From an uncultured Porphyromonas sp. (GTDB taxonomy: Bacteria > Bacteroidota > Bacteroidia > Bacteroidales > Porphyromonadaceae): a stretch of DNA of 21,841 nt. Below, piece after piece: positions 1-8,114 of this stretch. The notes under the pieces were generated by a model, which searched no databases, had not been told where the DNA came from, and worked only from the letters and a program-made list of their open reading frames with translations. Numbering within the stretch: position 1 is the first letter of the stretch; each line of letters opens with the position of its first letter. Location: positions 1 to 21,841 of the forward strand of contig CABUDK010000020.1 of NCBI GenBank assembly GCA_902490315.1, in the 5' to 3' direction. Made by a program: the position numbers and the translations under genes.

Positions 1-45
1 CTTTGCCACCATGTTTGGACCGGGGTTCAATTCCCCGCAGCTCCA
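1..45 (+). ncRNA. ssrA: 3' end of tmRNA (transfer-messenger RNA), cut by window start
   Basis: Only the tRNA-like 3' domain is present. A T arm is visible as CGGGG (21-25), loop TTCAATT, CCCCG (33-37). It is followed by the 3' acceptor strand CAGCTCC (38-44) and discriminator A45. The stretch ATGTTTGGAC before the T arm and the CAGCTCCA end match what I recall of Bacteroides and Porphyromonas tmRNAs, whose 5' end is GGGGCTG and would pair with CAGCTCC. The genome continues CAA, so the CCA tail is not encoded and must be added after transcription. The alternative is the 3' end of an ordinary tRNA. The preceding bases and the acceptor sequence favour tmRNA, which rescues stalled ribosomes and tags their products. 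Confidence 0.85.
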
Positions 46-62
46 CAACCCCACAAACGGTT

Positions 63-110
63 AAGTCCCTTCGACTGGGTATGCCCTAGTCGGAGGGACT
101 TATCTTATAT
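63..110 (+). terminator. Probable terminator hairpin of ssrA
   Basis: AAGTCCCT (63-70) pairs with AGGGACTT (94-101). The stem continues inward through TCGACT/AGTCGG and GGG/CCC to a small loop. The following bases are AT-rich (TATCTTATAT) but do not form a clean U tract. The position directly behind tmRNA supports a terminator or 3'-processing hairpin. Confidence 0.6.
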
Positions 111-193
111 GGTCACTTACATGGAGGGCGGATCGAGCACTTGCTACCGCATAGTAGGTATCTATCACTAGCACTGCATACTAGATGAAGCAT

Positions 194-201
194 TATCTTT
201 G
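194..201 (+). promoter_or_regulatory. Candidate -7 promoter element for the alpha/beta hydrolase gene
   Basis: TATCTTTG matches the Bacteroidota -7 consensus TAnnTTTG and lies about 55 bases before the ATG at 256. I see no clear TTG about 22 bases upstream, so only the -7 half is supported. Confidence 0.45.
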
Positions 202-255
202 TCTCCACAGAGTACCTAAGCCCATCCATAGACTCACACAAAAGACCATACAGTT

Positions 256-1191
256 ATGAGTATTACATACAGAGTGGTAGCCTCAATAGTGAGACTCCTA
301 AACATTAAGAGGCTCTTTAGAATGTCAGAAGCAAAGATCCTCGCCTTTGCGACTAAGCAGTCGAATAAGTTCAGGCTTCGGCTAGATCAATTCAAGGACT
401 ATCACTGCTCCATAGAGGAGGTCGATGGCTTTAAGTGTGTCAAGCTACAGGCGACTCCTAAGCCCGCTGCAAAAGCTGTCCTGCTACTTTATGGCGGAGG
501 ATATGTCACACCACCAGATGCGAGAGACTTCAAGATAGCCAAGAGGATTGTCGATCAGACGGGGAGCGATGTGTGGTTTTTCCTTTACCCCCTTATTGTG
601 GAGCAAACACTCGAGGTGACCTTTGAGAAGACGCATCAGCTCTATCGGCGCATGCTCGAGCAGTACGCTCCTGAGCAAATATCGATCTTAGGCTTCTCCT
701 CAGGAGCTTGTCTCGCTATCGGGATAGGACAATATAATAATGAGCAGCGTATGCAGCTACCTAGCCCCAGACAAATCATAGCGGTCTCTCCTGGAGGCAT
801 CCCCCTCTCGCTTTGTGAGGGTCATGAAGACATGGCAGACGAAGATGCAGACTTCATTGCCTCTCTAAAGGCTCTCTCGGAGCAAGACATAATCATCGAC
901 TACCATTACTTCGGCACCGTCGCCTCGATAATAAACCGACGCAAGCGACAGCCCGACTATATGATCAACAGCTGCGTGGGCGACTTCTCACACTTTCCCA
1001 AGACCTACCTCTACTATGGGTCTCACGAGTGTCTCTACGCTTGCGCCCCCTACTACAAGCGTGCATTCGTGCAGTATGGGGTCCCCTATGAGATACATAT
1101 CGGGGAGGGACTGTGCCACTGCTATCCGCTCTTTCGCTTCTTTCCAGAGGGACGTAAGGCTCAGGACGAAATCATCAATCGCCTAAGATAA
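256..1191 (+). CDS. Alpha/beta hydrolase, hormone-sensitive-lipase-like (esterase/lipase)
   Basis: This 311-residue protein has the layout of family IV (HSL-type) esterases, which hydrolyse short acyl esters. The oxyanion segment is YGGG (79-82) where the family usually has HGGG. The nucleophile elbow is GFSSG with Ser148. The likely acid is Glu258 in the segment GSHE, and the likely catalytic His is His288 in LCHCYP. A short hydrophobic N-terminus (VVASIVRLL) could be a membrane-associating helix, but there is no clear signal peptide. The gene stands alone between ssrA and ftsK with its own -7 element. It uses AGA, AGG and ATA codons more freely than its neighbours, which hints at a different history. 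The substrate is unknown. Confidence 0.8.
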   Translation: MSITYRVVASIVRLLNIKRLFRMSEAKILAFATKQSNKFRLRLDQFKDYHCSIEEVDGFKCVKLQATPKPAAKAVLLLYGGGYVTPPDARDFKIAKRIVDQTGSDVWFFLYPLIVEQTLEVTFEKTHQLYRRMLEQYAPEQISILGFSSGACLAIGIGQYNNEQRMQLPSPRQIIAVSPGGIPLSLCEGHEDMADEDADFIASLKALSEQDIIIDYHYFGTVASIINRRKRQPDYMINSCVGDFSHFPKTYLYYGSHECLYACAPYYKRAFVQYGVPYEIHIGEGLCHCYPLFRFFPEGRKAQDEIINRLR

Positions 1192-1517
1192 GCGTAGCAC
1201 ACCTTCCCAAGCGAAAGGGAGTCTTACGTGAGAGCTTTGCAAAATCCTCCTAGTAGGAAAGGGGGTTCTATCCAAAAGCACTTGCGATACCTTCCGTAAA
1301 GAATTGAAGTAGGGCTCTTAGGGACTAACCAAGAGCCCTATATGTCGCTATGGGCAATGGTAATCAGCGACAGACGGTGCCACTCTCTAATGCAATCGAA
1401 CGTGAGATGTGGTGCGCCATTGGCGTAAAAATCGTTACCTTTGCATCAAGCTTTCTTGTGAGGAGATCACCACGCATGGTACGATGCTCACGCTACAGAC
1501 TTCCTGATTACTACCTC
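1192..1517. other. Intergenic region between hydrolase and ftsK
   Basis: This 326-bp spacer holds a 10-bp hairpin, TAGGGCTCTT (1310-1319) with AAGAGCCCTA (1331-1340), which may end the hydrolase transcript although no T tract follows. It also holds the ftsK promoter element at 1436. An open frame runs through from 1350 into ftsK, but the promoter lies inside it, so I treat that stretch as non-coding. Confidence 0.55.
1436..1443 (+). promoter_or_regulatory. -7 promoter element of the ftsK-lolA-panD-ffh operon
   Basis: TACCTTTG matches TAnnTTTG exactly. A TTGG lies at 1420-1423, closer than the usual -33 spacing, so the upstream half is uncertain. The element lies 75 bases before the ATG chosen for ftsK and places transcription start near 1450. 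The in-frame ATG at 1350 would therefore not be in the message. Confidence 0.6.
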
Positions 1518-4067
1518 ATGGCTACATCTAAAGATAAACTAACTAAGAAACGCTCGACAAAGACTCGCAAGCGTACGAACGCTCCTGGCAGAAAGGACTC
1601 AACACCCTCTCGCTCGGTGGGGAGTCGTATGCGCTCGTGGGCGCAGGGGCTACAAAACAATATCGTCAACAAGCGATATGGCGAGCTGATCTCGTTTATC
1701 TTAGGCCTGATCCTCCTAGCCTTCATCATATACATCTTGGTGGCTTGTGGCTCCTACCTTATGGTGGGCTCTCGTGACCAAAGCATCGTCACGGAGCTAA
1801 CGCCTTGGGAGGCACTGACACAGACGCTCCCTGAGGGGATCGACAGCTCCGTCGTGGAGATACAGAATATAACTCGTGTGCATGGAGCCTATCTAGCCCA
1901 TTGGCTGATGGATGGCTTCCTCGGATTCGGGAGCTGGCTCTTGCTCCTCTTCGGCATCGTCTGTGCGCTGCGTATGATGCGCATCACCAAGCGAGGTAGC
2001 CTCATCAAGCTATGCGTCTATACTATCCTGCTAAGCCTATGGATGGCACTAGCGCTCTCAACACTGCAAGACATACTCGGTATGCCCACCTTCTTCCGCT
2101 GGGGAGGTGCTTACGGCGCGCGCTGGCTTGGTAAGCTACTACCAGCTATAGGTTGGCTAGGGGTAGCACTGATCCTGCTCGTCTCGATCATTATCCTCAT
2201 TGTGGTGATACGCTATGAGTACCTCCAGTGGATGCGCCGAGCTATCGGCCTAGGCTGGGTCAAGCGTCCTAATCGTCGCCGCACGAGCGAGAGCTCGCTA
2301 GAGAGCATTGAGGATGAAGAGGGAGCCACAGGTGAAGAGCCTACAGAGACGAATGAAGAGGTCGACCCTGACGATGAAGATGGCGAACCAAACATTGATG
2401 AAGATGAGGAGGCGCCACTTCCTGCACCGAGCGTCTTGGCGGCACAATCAGCACGTCGCGAGTCCGTCTCTACGCCAGCTGAGGAAAGCTTGGAGGGCGG
2501 TGTCACAGTGACCGTAGCGCAGGGAGATGCCGATTCGCAAGCTGTCTCCGTCATACCTCAGAGTGACACCCGTCGTGGAGGATATCAGATGCCTTCGCCA
2601 GACCTATTGGCTGATGTCGATCAATCTTCGCAAACGATCGATCGGACAGAGATTAAGGAGATCGAGCAGCTCATCATCGAGAAGCTCAGCGACCTTGGCA
2701 TCGGACTAGAACCGGTCGAGGTGACCATCGGGCCGACCGTGACGCTCTATGAGTTCAAGCTAGACCCTAAGGTCAAGGTCAACCGTATCCGCAGTCTTGA
2801 GGACGACATAGCGATGAAGGTAGAGAGCATCGGCGGCATCCGTATCATTGCACCAATGCCTGGGCGTGGCACCATAGGTATCGAGGTGCCAAACCGCAAC
2901 CCACGTACCGTCGGCATGAAGGCTTTGATCACTTCGCAGAAGTTTATCACGACGGATATGAAGCTTCCGATAGCCATCGGGCGCACCATCACGAACGATG
3001 TCTACCTCTTTGACCTCTCCAAGATGCCACACCTACTGATCGCAGGTGCTACGGGTCAGGGTAAGAGTGTCGGCCTCAATGCGCTCATCACTTCACTCCT
3101 ATATAATAAGCGTCCCGAGGAGCTCAAGCTGATCCTCATCGACCCGAAGATGCTAGAGTTTAGCATCTACGAGAGCATCGGTCGCCACTTCCTGACGAAG
3201 CTGGAGGACGCGGAGAAGTATATCATCACCGACACAACCAAGGCGCTCCCCGTCCTAGAGTCGCTCTGCGTGGATATGGACGGGCGCTACGAACTGCTCG
3301 CACGTGCTAAGGTGCGCAACATCGCCGAGTACAACAAGCTCTTCCGTCAGGGGCATCTACGTGAGGAGGATGGCTTCGTCTTCCTCCCCTACTTGGTACT
3401 CATCGTCGATGAGTTTGCCGACCTCATCATGACCACGGGACGAGCCATCGAGAAGCCTATCGCACGCCTCGCACAGAAAGCGCGCGCAGCGGGTATTCAC
3501 ATTGTCCTAGCGACTCAACGTCCTAGTACAGACGTGATCACAGGTTTGATCAAGGCAAACTTCCCAGCACGTATCGCCTTCAAGGTCTCCTCGCAAGTGG
3601 ACTCTCGCACCATCCTCGACACCAAGAGCGCCAAGGATCTCATCGGACGTGGCGACATGCTCATCAACGACGGCAAGGAGATGCGACGTATCCAGTGTGC
3701 CTTCATTGACACGCCTGAGACGGAGCGCATCGTGGACCACATCTCTCGTCAGCCCTATCCGACAGAGCCTTACCTACTTCCTGAGCCGCCTGCCACGGAG
3801 GGTGCAGCTGGCGGAGCTGGATCTGGAGGTGGTGGCGCGACCGAGCGCGACCCGCTCTTTGAGGAGGTGGCTCGCCATGTCGTACAGATGCAGCAGGGAT
3901 CGACGAGCAACATTCAGCGACGCTTCAACATCGGGTACAACCGAGCCGGGCGCATTATGGATCAGCTCTACGAGTGCGGCATCGTGTCGGCACAAGATGG
4001 TAGTAAGCCTCGCCAAGTGCTGATCGCTGATGAGGCAACCCTCGATCAACTACTAGACACTTTCTAA
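1518..4067 (+). CDS. ftsK: DNA translocase FtsK (FtsK/SpoIIIE family)
   Basis: From the ATG at 1518 the product is 849 residues. It is the septum-bound ATPase that pumps chromosome termini apart and activates XerCD at dif during division. A basic N-terminus is followed by four membrane helices (about 58-83, 134-153, 162-181 and 206-231). A strongly acidic linker (about 260-300) leads into the motor. The motor has Walker A GATGQGKS (510-517), Walker B LVLIVDEFADL (627-637 region) and the TQRPS segment (666-670). A glycine-rich linker (762-774) precedes the C-terminal winged-helix gamma domain (about 778-837), which reads polarity sequences. The longer in-frame start at 1350 is rejected because the promoter element lies inside it. 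An ATG at 1476 (14 codons upstream) cannot be excluded. lolA follows after 12 bp. Confidence 0.97.
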   Translation: MATSKDKLTKKRSTKTRKRTNAPGRKDSTPSRSVGSRMRSWAQGLQNNIVNKRYGELISFILGLILLAFIIYILVACGSYLMVGSRDQSIVTELTPWEALTQTLPEGIDSSVVEIQNITRVHGAYLAHWLMDGFLGFGSWLLLLFGIVCALRMMRITKRGSLIKLCVYTILLSLWMALALSTLQDILGMPTFFRWGGAYGARWLGKLLPAIGWLGVALILLVSIIILIVVIRYEYLQWMRRAIGLGWVKRPNRRRTSESSLESIEDEEGATGEEPTETNEEVDPDDEDGEPNIDEDEEAPLPAPSVLAAQSARRESVSTPAEESLEGGVTVTVAQGDADSQAVSVIPQSDTRRGGYQMPSPDLLADVDQSSQTIDRTEIKEIEQLIIEKLSDLGIGLEPVEVTIGPTVTLYEFKLDPKVKVNRIRSLEDDIAMKVESIGGIRIIAPMPGRGTIGIEVPNRNPRTVGMKALITSQKFITTDMKLPIAIGRTITNDVYLFDLSKMPHLLIAGATGQGKSVGLNALITSLLYNKRPEELKLILIDPKMLEFSIYESIGRHFLTKLEDAEKYIITDTTKALPVLESLCVDMDGRYELLARAKVRNIAEYNKLFRQGHLREEDGFVFLPYLVLIVDEFADLIMTTGRAIEKPIARLAQKARAAGIHIVLATQRPSTDVITGLIKANFPARIAFKVSSQVDSRTILDTKSAKDLIGRGDMLINDGKEMRRIQCAFIDTPETERIVDHISRQPYPTEPYLLPEPPATEGAAGGAGSGGGGATERDPLFEEVARHVVQMQQGSTSNIQRRFNIGYNRAGRIMDQLYECGIVSAQDGSKPRQVLIADEATLDQLLDTF

Positions 4068-4079
4068 ACGGCAACCATT

Positions 4080-4769
4080 ATGAGACCAAACCTCTCCTTA
4101 TCATACCAGCGACACAATGTGTCCTTTGCGACGCGTTTCCTGAGTTCTCTCTTCGCTTTGTTTCTGTGTGGTGCTTTTGCCATAGCACCTCTGCAAGGGC
4201 AGCGCAAGGCGGTCTTTGACCTCAACAAAGCACTCCAACAGTTCGAGCAGCAGGTCAAAAAAGGGGTCGCTATCACCTTCACACTGACCTCACAAGGCAC
4301 AAAGCCACAGGAAGGCTACACATGGCTCTACGGGCGTCGATTTATGCTGAGCATGCCCGGCATGGATGTGGCCTTCGACGGCTCGACACTGCGCATCATC
4401 AATCAGAGCGAGCGCACCTACACCTTGATGACTCCCTCCGAGCAAGACCTCACGGCGATGAATCCGCTCGCTTATATACAGCAGACCTCGCAGCGCTTCC
4501 GCATCACCGAGCGCAAGAGTCCTCGAGGCACAGTCGTCTACCGCTTTGTCCCCACACAGGGTACCAACGTACTCGCAGGGGTCAAGTACTATGAGGTGAC
4601 TTTTGACCAGCAGAGTCAGGCTCCTAAGCGGGTCGATCTGTACTTTGACCTAGGCGAACAGGTCTCTTACACCATCCACAAGATACAGCCGAAGGAGCAT
4701 ATTACGTCACAATCCTTTACCTTTGCACCGCAAGAATACAAATCGCTTGAGGTCGTAGACCTACGCTAG
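4080..4769 (+). CDS. lolA: LolA-like outer-membrane lipoprotein carrier protein
   Basis: This 229-residue exported protein has a hydrophobic signal segment at about 18-37, with likely cleavage near LQGQ (38-41). The mature part has the LolA-type pattern of alternating beta strands: an early segment KKGVAITFTLTSQG, a central YGRRFMLSMPGMDVAFDGSTL and a C-terminal strand set with KRVDLYFDLGEQVSYTIHKI. Proteins of this family carry lipoproteins across the periplasm to the outer membrane. The family is divergent, so the call rests also on position. A lolA-like gene directly behind ftsK is a common arrangement in Bacteroidota. It is 12 bp downstream of ftsK and 26 bp upstream of panD, almost certainly on the same transcript. 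The unusually long 17-residue pre-signal stretch leaves a later start possible. Confidence 0.85.
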   Translation: MRPNLSLSYQRHNVSFATRFLSSLFALFLCGAFAIAPLQGQRKAVFDLNKALQQFEQQVKKGVAITFTLTSQGTKPQEGYTWLYGRRFMLSMPGMDVAFDGSTLRIINQSERTYTLMTPSEQDLTAMNPLAYIQQTSQRFRITERKSPRGTVVYRFVPTQGTNVLAGVKYYEVTFDQQSQAPKRVDLYFDLGEQVSYTIHKIQPKEHITSQSFTFAPQEYKSLEVVDLR

Positions 4770-4795
4770 GCCCCTTGCGATCCACACAATAAACT

Positions 4796-5143
4796 ATGTA
4801 CATACAGGTACTCAAATCTAAGATCCATCGTGTCCGGGTCACACAGGCTAACCTTAACTACGTGGGTAGCATCACAATCGACCGCACCCTCATGGATGCC
4901 GTGGGCATACTACCAGGAGAGCGTGTGCAGGTGGTAGACTGCAACAACGGCAACCGCCTCGACACCTACGTCATCGCAGGCGAGCCCGACAGCGGAGTCA
5001 TCTGTCTCAATGGTCCCGCTGCCCGTCTCGTACAGCCTGACGACATCGTCATCATCATGTCTTATGCGCTTATGGACTACGATGAGGCTCGCACCTTCCA
5101 GCCTAAGATCATCTTCCCCGATAGCGACACGAATCGTCTATAA
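4796..5143 (+). CDS. panD: Aspartate 1-decarboxylase (pyruvoyl enzyme)
   Basis: The 115-residue product makes beta-alanine from L-aspartate for pantothenate and coenzyme A synthesis in the cytoplasm. The proenzyme cleaves itself at Gly24-Ser25, visible here as YVGSITID, and Ser25 becomes the pyruvoyl group. Other conserved positions are in register with the well-studied E. coli enzyme: Lys9, His11, Tyr22, Arg54 and Tyr58, plus the NGPAARL segment. Length is normal for the family. It sits between lolA and ffh with gaps of 26 and 21 bp, so its expression is tied to this housekeeping operon rather than to other pantothenate genes, none of which are in view. Confidence 0.97.
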   Translation: MYIQVLKSKIHRVRVTQANLNYVGSITIDRTLMDAVGILPGERVQVVDCNNGNRLDTYVIAGEPDSGVICLNGPAARLVQPDDIVIIMSYALMDYDEARTFQPKIIFPDSDTNRL

Positions 5144-5164
5144 ACCACTCATCATCTCAGCAAC

Positions 5165-6505
5165 ATGTTTGAAAACCTCAGCGAACGCCTAGAGCGTTCA
5201 TTCAAAATACTCAAAGGACAAGGGAGTATTACCGAAATAAATGTCGCCGAAACGCTCAAGGATGTACGCCGCGCCCTACTCGATGCCGACGTTAACTACA
5301 ACGTAGCTCGAGACTTCACCAACCAAGTCAAGGAGAAGGCTCTCGGACAGGACGTCCTCACGTCGGTCAATCCAGGGCAGATGATGGTCAAGATCGTCCA
5401 TGACGAGCTGGCCACACTGATGGGTAGTGAGGCGGTAGCTATCAACCTCAAGGGGAGTCCCGCCACCATCCTTATGTCAGGACTGCAGGGCTCTGGTAAG
5501 ACAACCTTCTCAGGCAAGCTCGCCAATATGCTCAAGAAGCAGGAGCAACGCAAGCCTCTCCTCGTAGCGTGTGACGTATACCGTCCCGCTGCTATCCAGC
5601 AGCTACACGTACTGGGCGAGCAGATCGGTGTACCCGTCTACAGCGAACCGGATAGCAAAGATCCCGTACAGATCGCTCGCAATGCGGTCGCACATGCACA
5701 GCAGGAGGGACTAGACACCGTCATCATCGATACCGCAGGTCGTCTGGCGGTCGATGAGGAGATGATGAATGAGATCAGCAGCATCAAGGATGCGATCCGA
5801 CCCGATGAGACCCTCTTCGTCGTTGACTCCATGACCGGTCAGGATGCGGTCAATACGGCAGCCGAGTTTGACAAGCGACTCGACTTCGACGGTGTGATCC
5901 TCACCAAGCTCGATGGTGACTCACGTGGTGGTGCTGCGCTCTCTATACGCAGTGTCGTCAATAAGCCGATCAAGTTCGTCGGTACAGGCGAGAAGATGGA
6001 GGCGCTGCAGGTCTTCCACCCCTCACGTATGGCCGATCGTATCCTCGGCATGGGTGATATCGTCTCACTTGTCGAGCGTGCGCAGCAGCAGTACGACGAG
6101 GAGGAGGCAAAGCGTCTGGAGGCAAAAATCGCGAAGAACCAATTTGACTTCGACGACTTCCTCGCGCAGATCGCTCAGATCAAGAAGATGGGTAACCTAA
6201 AGGACCTCGTCTCCATGATCCCTGGAGTCGGCAAGATGGTCAAGGATCTAGACATCAGCAACGACGCCTTCAAGGGCATCGAGGCGATCATCTACTCCAT
6301 GACCCCCGAGGAGCGCGCCAAGCCTAGTCTCCTCGATGGCTCGCGACGCAAGCGCATCGCCGATGGTAGTGGCACCTCTGTTGCCGAGGTCAATAGGCTC
6401 ATACAGCAGTTTGACCAGGTCAGCAAGGTCATGCGCAAGATGCAGAGCGGTGGCCTAGGTCGTGCTCAAGCTAAGAAGCAGAAGAAAAACAAAAAGCGCC
6501 GCTAA
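5165..6505 (+). CDS. ffh: Signal recognition particle protein Ffh (SRP54 GTPase)
   Basis: The 446-residue protein binds signal sequences of nascent inner-membrane proteins and, with SRP RNA and FtsY, delivers ribosomes to the translocon. The N domain spans about 1-95. The G domain shows GLQGSGKTT (106-114), DVYRPAA (137-143), DTAGRL (189-194) and TKLDGD (247-252). The M domain from about 300 has methionine-rich segments (LVSMIPGVGKM, IIYSMTPEER, VSKVMRKM) and the conserved SRRKRIADGSG RNA-binding stretch, followed by a lysine-rich tail. Length is standard. It is the last gene of the ftsK operon, 21 bp after panD, and a strong terminator begins 27 bases after its stop codon. Confidence 0.98.
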   Translation: MFENLSERLERSFKILKGQGSITEINVAETLKDVRRALLDADVNYNVARDFTNQVKEKALGQDVLTSVNPGQMMVKIVHDELATLMGSEAVAINLKGSPATILMSGLQGSGKTTFSGKLANMLKKQEQRKPLLVACDVYRPAAIQQLHVLGEQIGVPVYSEPDSKDPVQIARNAVAHAQQEGLDTVIIDTAGRLAVDEEMMNEISSIKDAIRPDETLFVVDSMTGQDAVNTAAEFDKRLDFDGVILTKLDGDSRGGAALSIRSVVNKPIKFVGTGEKMEALQVFHPSRMADRILGMGDIVSLVERAQQQYDEEEAKRLEAKIAKNQFDFDDFLAQIAQIKKMGNLKDLVSMIPGVGKMVKDLDISNDAFKGIEAIIYSMTPEERAKPSLLDGSRRKRIADGSGTSVAEVNRLIQQFDQVSKVMRKMQSGGLGRAQAKKQKKNKKRR

Positions 6506-6532
6506 GTCTCACAAATAGAGGAAGCAGCACAC

Positions 6533-6587
6533 GCAAGAGACGCATCGTCCCCGTCAGCAGATGAGGGGCGGTGCGTCTCTTGCTTTT
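6533..6587 (+). terminator. Rho-independent terminator of the ftsK-ffh operon
   Basis: GCAAGAGACGCA (6533-6544) pairs perfectly with TGCGTCTCTTGC (6572-6583). An inner CCCC/GGGG pairing (6549-6552 with 6565-6568) extends the stem, and TTTT follows directly. Confidence 0.92.
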
Positions 6588-6610
6588 ATCTAATTCGTTT
6601 TGTACCTTTG
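6580..6610 (+). promoter_or_regulatory. Bacteroidota-type promoter (-33 TTG, -7 TACCTTTG)
   Basis: TACCTTTG at 6603-6610 matches TAnnTTTG. A TTG at 6580-6582 lies 23 bases upstream, close to the usual -33 spacing. The TTG overlaps the foot of the preceding terminator. The promoter ends 34 bases before the ATG at 6645. Confidence 0.65.
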
Positions 6611-6644
6611 CTTTACACTTACACGTAAACGTATCTACAATCCT

Positions 6645-7763
6645 ATGAAACGCATTCTTCCCTTACTCATGTGCATTGCTCTTATGGTCTCTTGCAAATC
6701 TTCAGAGCCTAACCCTACGGAGTGTGAGACCTACAGAGCCACATTCAGAGCTACCCCAAACTCATTCCCTGGAAAGGGTGGAGCAGGTCATATAGAGGGT
6801 ATCCTCGAGCAGATTGGTTCCGATGGCGAGGCCATCAATCAGAGAAAACTCAAGGCAGACGAATTTACCATCAGTCTCAAGGAGGGCGACGCCTCTGAGA
6901 TTACCATCGACAATGCACAGAAGAGCTTCGTCGTAAAGGAGGGCAGCGATGAAGTAGATTTCATCCTTGAGGCTGTCGTAACAGCGCACCCTAGTCCCAC
7001 ACAGCTGATCACCATACATCGTGAGTCCAATCAGCTTCAGCTCCCGCTAGCCTATGTAACCGAGTACAATGTCAATCCGGCTGGCGATGCCTTTGTGACC
7101 ACCCATGCCAACAACACCAGTGGTTACTTCACATTCCCTGAGGCTGTTGAGAAGTTTGCCTCTATTACGATCGCAGGCAAGCAGTATCACCTCCCCACGA
7201 TAGCTGAGTGGCAGGCCATCGTGCCTCGATACAGAGGTATGCCGAACTTCGTTGAGTTTGACCACGACTGCGACTTCCGCGATGTCGAGGAGACCGTTAT
7301 GGTCCATGGCACAGAGATCACCTCTACGAACGATTACTACTCCGCATCTACCGGCAAGATAAAGGCCACCTACGCCATCCGCTTTAAGGGTACTGACCTA
7401 CTCTCAGCATGGAGATATGAGTACATCGTCAATCCCGATGATGATAGCCCAGCGAGCATGATGATGAAGATAACATGCCGACCCGTATCAAGGACGGTGA
7501 GCATCGAGGAGGTCTCTCAGCCAGCATTTTGGGAGCCTACAGCAGAAGACATCGTACGCATCTTTCCCTCTTGTGGCTGGAAGCGTCACGATGAGAAGAG
7601 TGGCAAGGACGCTATCCGTCTCATGAAGACCAGTGGATACTACTGGGCCGTCGATCAGGAAAACAATGATCGTGGCTGGCGTATGGGCTACTATAGCCAC
7701 TGTGCCGACTCTGGAAATAGTAACCCCAAGACCTGTGGCTTCACCATCAGATTATTTAAGTAA
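6645..7763 (+). CDS. Lipoprotein of unknown function
   Basis: The start at ATG 6645 gives a 372-residue lipoprotein: MKR, a hydrophobic run and the lipobox LMVSC with Cys17. The ORF opens further upstream at 6600, but that start overlaps the -7 element and would destroy the signal peptide. Residues about 28-128 are strand-rich and resemble an Ig-like or BACON-type domain, with regular polar/hydrophobic alternation (SEITIDNAQKSFVVKEG). From about 135 the segments LPTIAEWQAIVP, TSGYYWAVDQ and a closing CGFTIRLFK resemble the C-lectin/FGE-like and Fibrobacter major-paralogous folds seen in surface lipoproteins of this phylum. That resemblance is judged by eye. It is monocistronic by its own promoter and a downstream terminator-like hairpin. 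A surface or outer-membrane location is inferred, not shown. Confidence 0.85.
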   Translation: MKRILPLLMCIALMVSCKSSEPNPTECETYRATFRATPNSFPGKGGAGHIEGILEQIGSDGEAINQRKLKADEFTISLKEGDASEITIDNAQKSFVVKEGSDEVDFILEAVVTAHPSPTQLITIHRESNQLQLPLAYVTEYNVNPAGDAFVTTHANNTSGYFTFPEAVEKFASITIAGKQYHLPTIAEWQAIVPRYRGMPNFVEFDHDCDFRDVEETVMVHGTEITSTNDYYSASTGKIKATYAIRFKGTDLLSAWRYEYIVNPDDDSPASMMMKITCRPVSRTVSIEEVSQPAFWEPTAEDIVRIFPSCGWKRHDEKSGKDAIRLMKTSGYYWAVDQENNDRGWRMGYYSHCADSGNSNPKTCGFTIRLFK

Positions 7764-7915
7764 GCAACCAGCTCACATCTCCTCGGGGCGCACCGCTCTC
7801 TGAGGAGGTGGAGCTCTACAATAATAGAGATGCACATCTCTCCCTACGATGTTGAGGGCATACCACTTTCATTTCACAATGAAGTGCCAGAGCATCATCA
7901 ACCATCTATAGAATG

Positions 7916-7960
7916 ATAGCCACGTGAGGAAAATCGAAAACCTCGGTGGCTATTTTTTTA
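7916..7960 (+). terminator. Rho-independent terminator
   Basis: ATAGCCAC (7916-7923) pairs with GTGGCTAT (7946-7953) and an inner GAGG/CCTC pair extends the stem. A run of seven T follows. It lies 150 bases after the lipoprotein stop codon, so the transcript would have a long 3' UTR. Confidence 0.8.
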
Positions 7961-7998
7961 TTTTCCACGTGAGGGGAAAAGAGACTCTTCCTCCACGT
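7920..7998 (+). repeat. Three copies of a short CCACGT(GAGG) motif
   Basis: CCACGTGAGG occurs at 7920-7929 and again at 7965-7974, each followed by an A-rich run. A shorter CCACGT occurs at 7993-7998. The second copy sits between TTTTCC (7961-7966) and GGAAAA (7975-7980), which can pair. A related CCACGGAGGAAA is seen at 12711 in another intergenic region. Confidence 0.5.
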
Positions 7999-8106
7999 AA
8001 CATGTAAACTACGGCGAGTCTCACTCACAGACGGACTGCTCCACCCTATCCTCTCAGCGATTGAAGCAGCTTGATCCGATGTCGGACGACAATAGTTTTT
8101 TATTCG

Positions 8107-8114
8107 TATCTTTG
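8107..8114 (+). promoter_or_regulatory. Candidate -7 promoter element of the C1B peptidase gene
   Basis: TATCTTTG matches TAnnTTTG and is 62 bases before the ATG at 8177. A run of six T lies just upstream (8096-8101), and no well-spaced TTG is visible. Confidence 0.55.

Noticed and set aside
1..45. An ordinary tRNA gene at the window start
   Set aside because: The sequence before the T arm (ATGTTTGGAC) and the CAGCTCC acceptor strand match tmRNA better; no anticodon arm is in view to support a tRNA.
1310..1340. Full terminator after the hydrolase gene
   Set aside because: The stem is good, but no T run follows and it lies about 120 bases after the stop codon, so I mention it only within the intergenic entry.
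2213..2554. 113-codon antisense frame in ftsK, rich in Ser
   Set aside because: It is the mirror of the acidic linker of FtsK (GAG/GAT codons read as Ser/Leu on the other strand).
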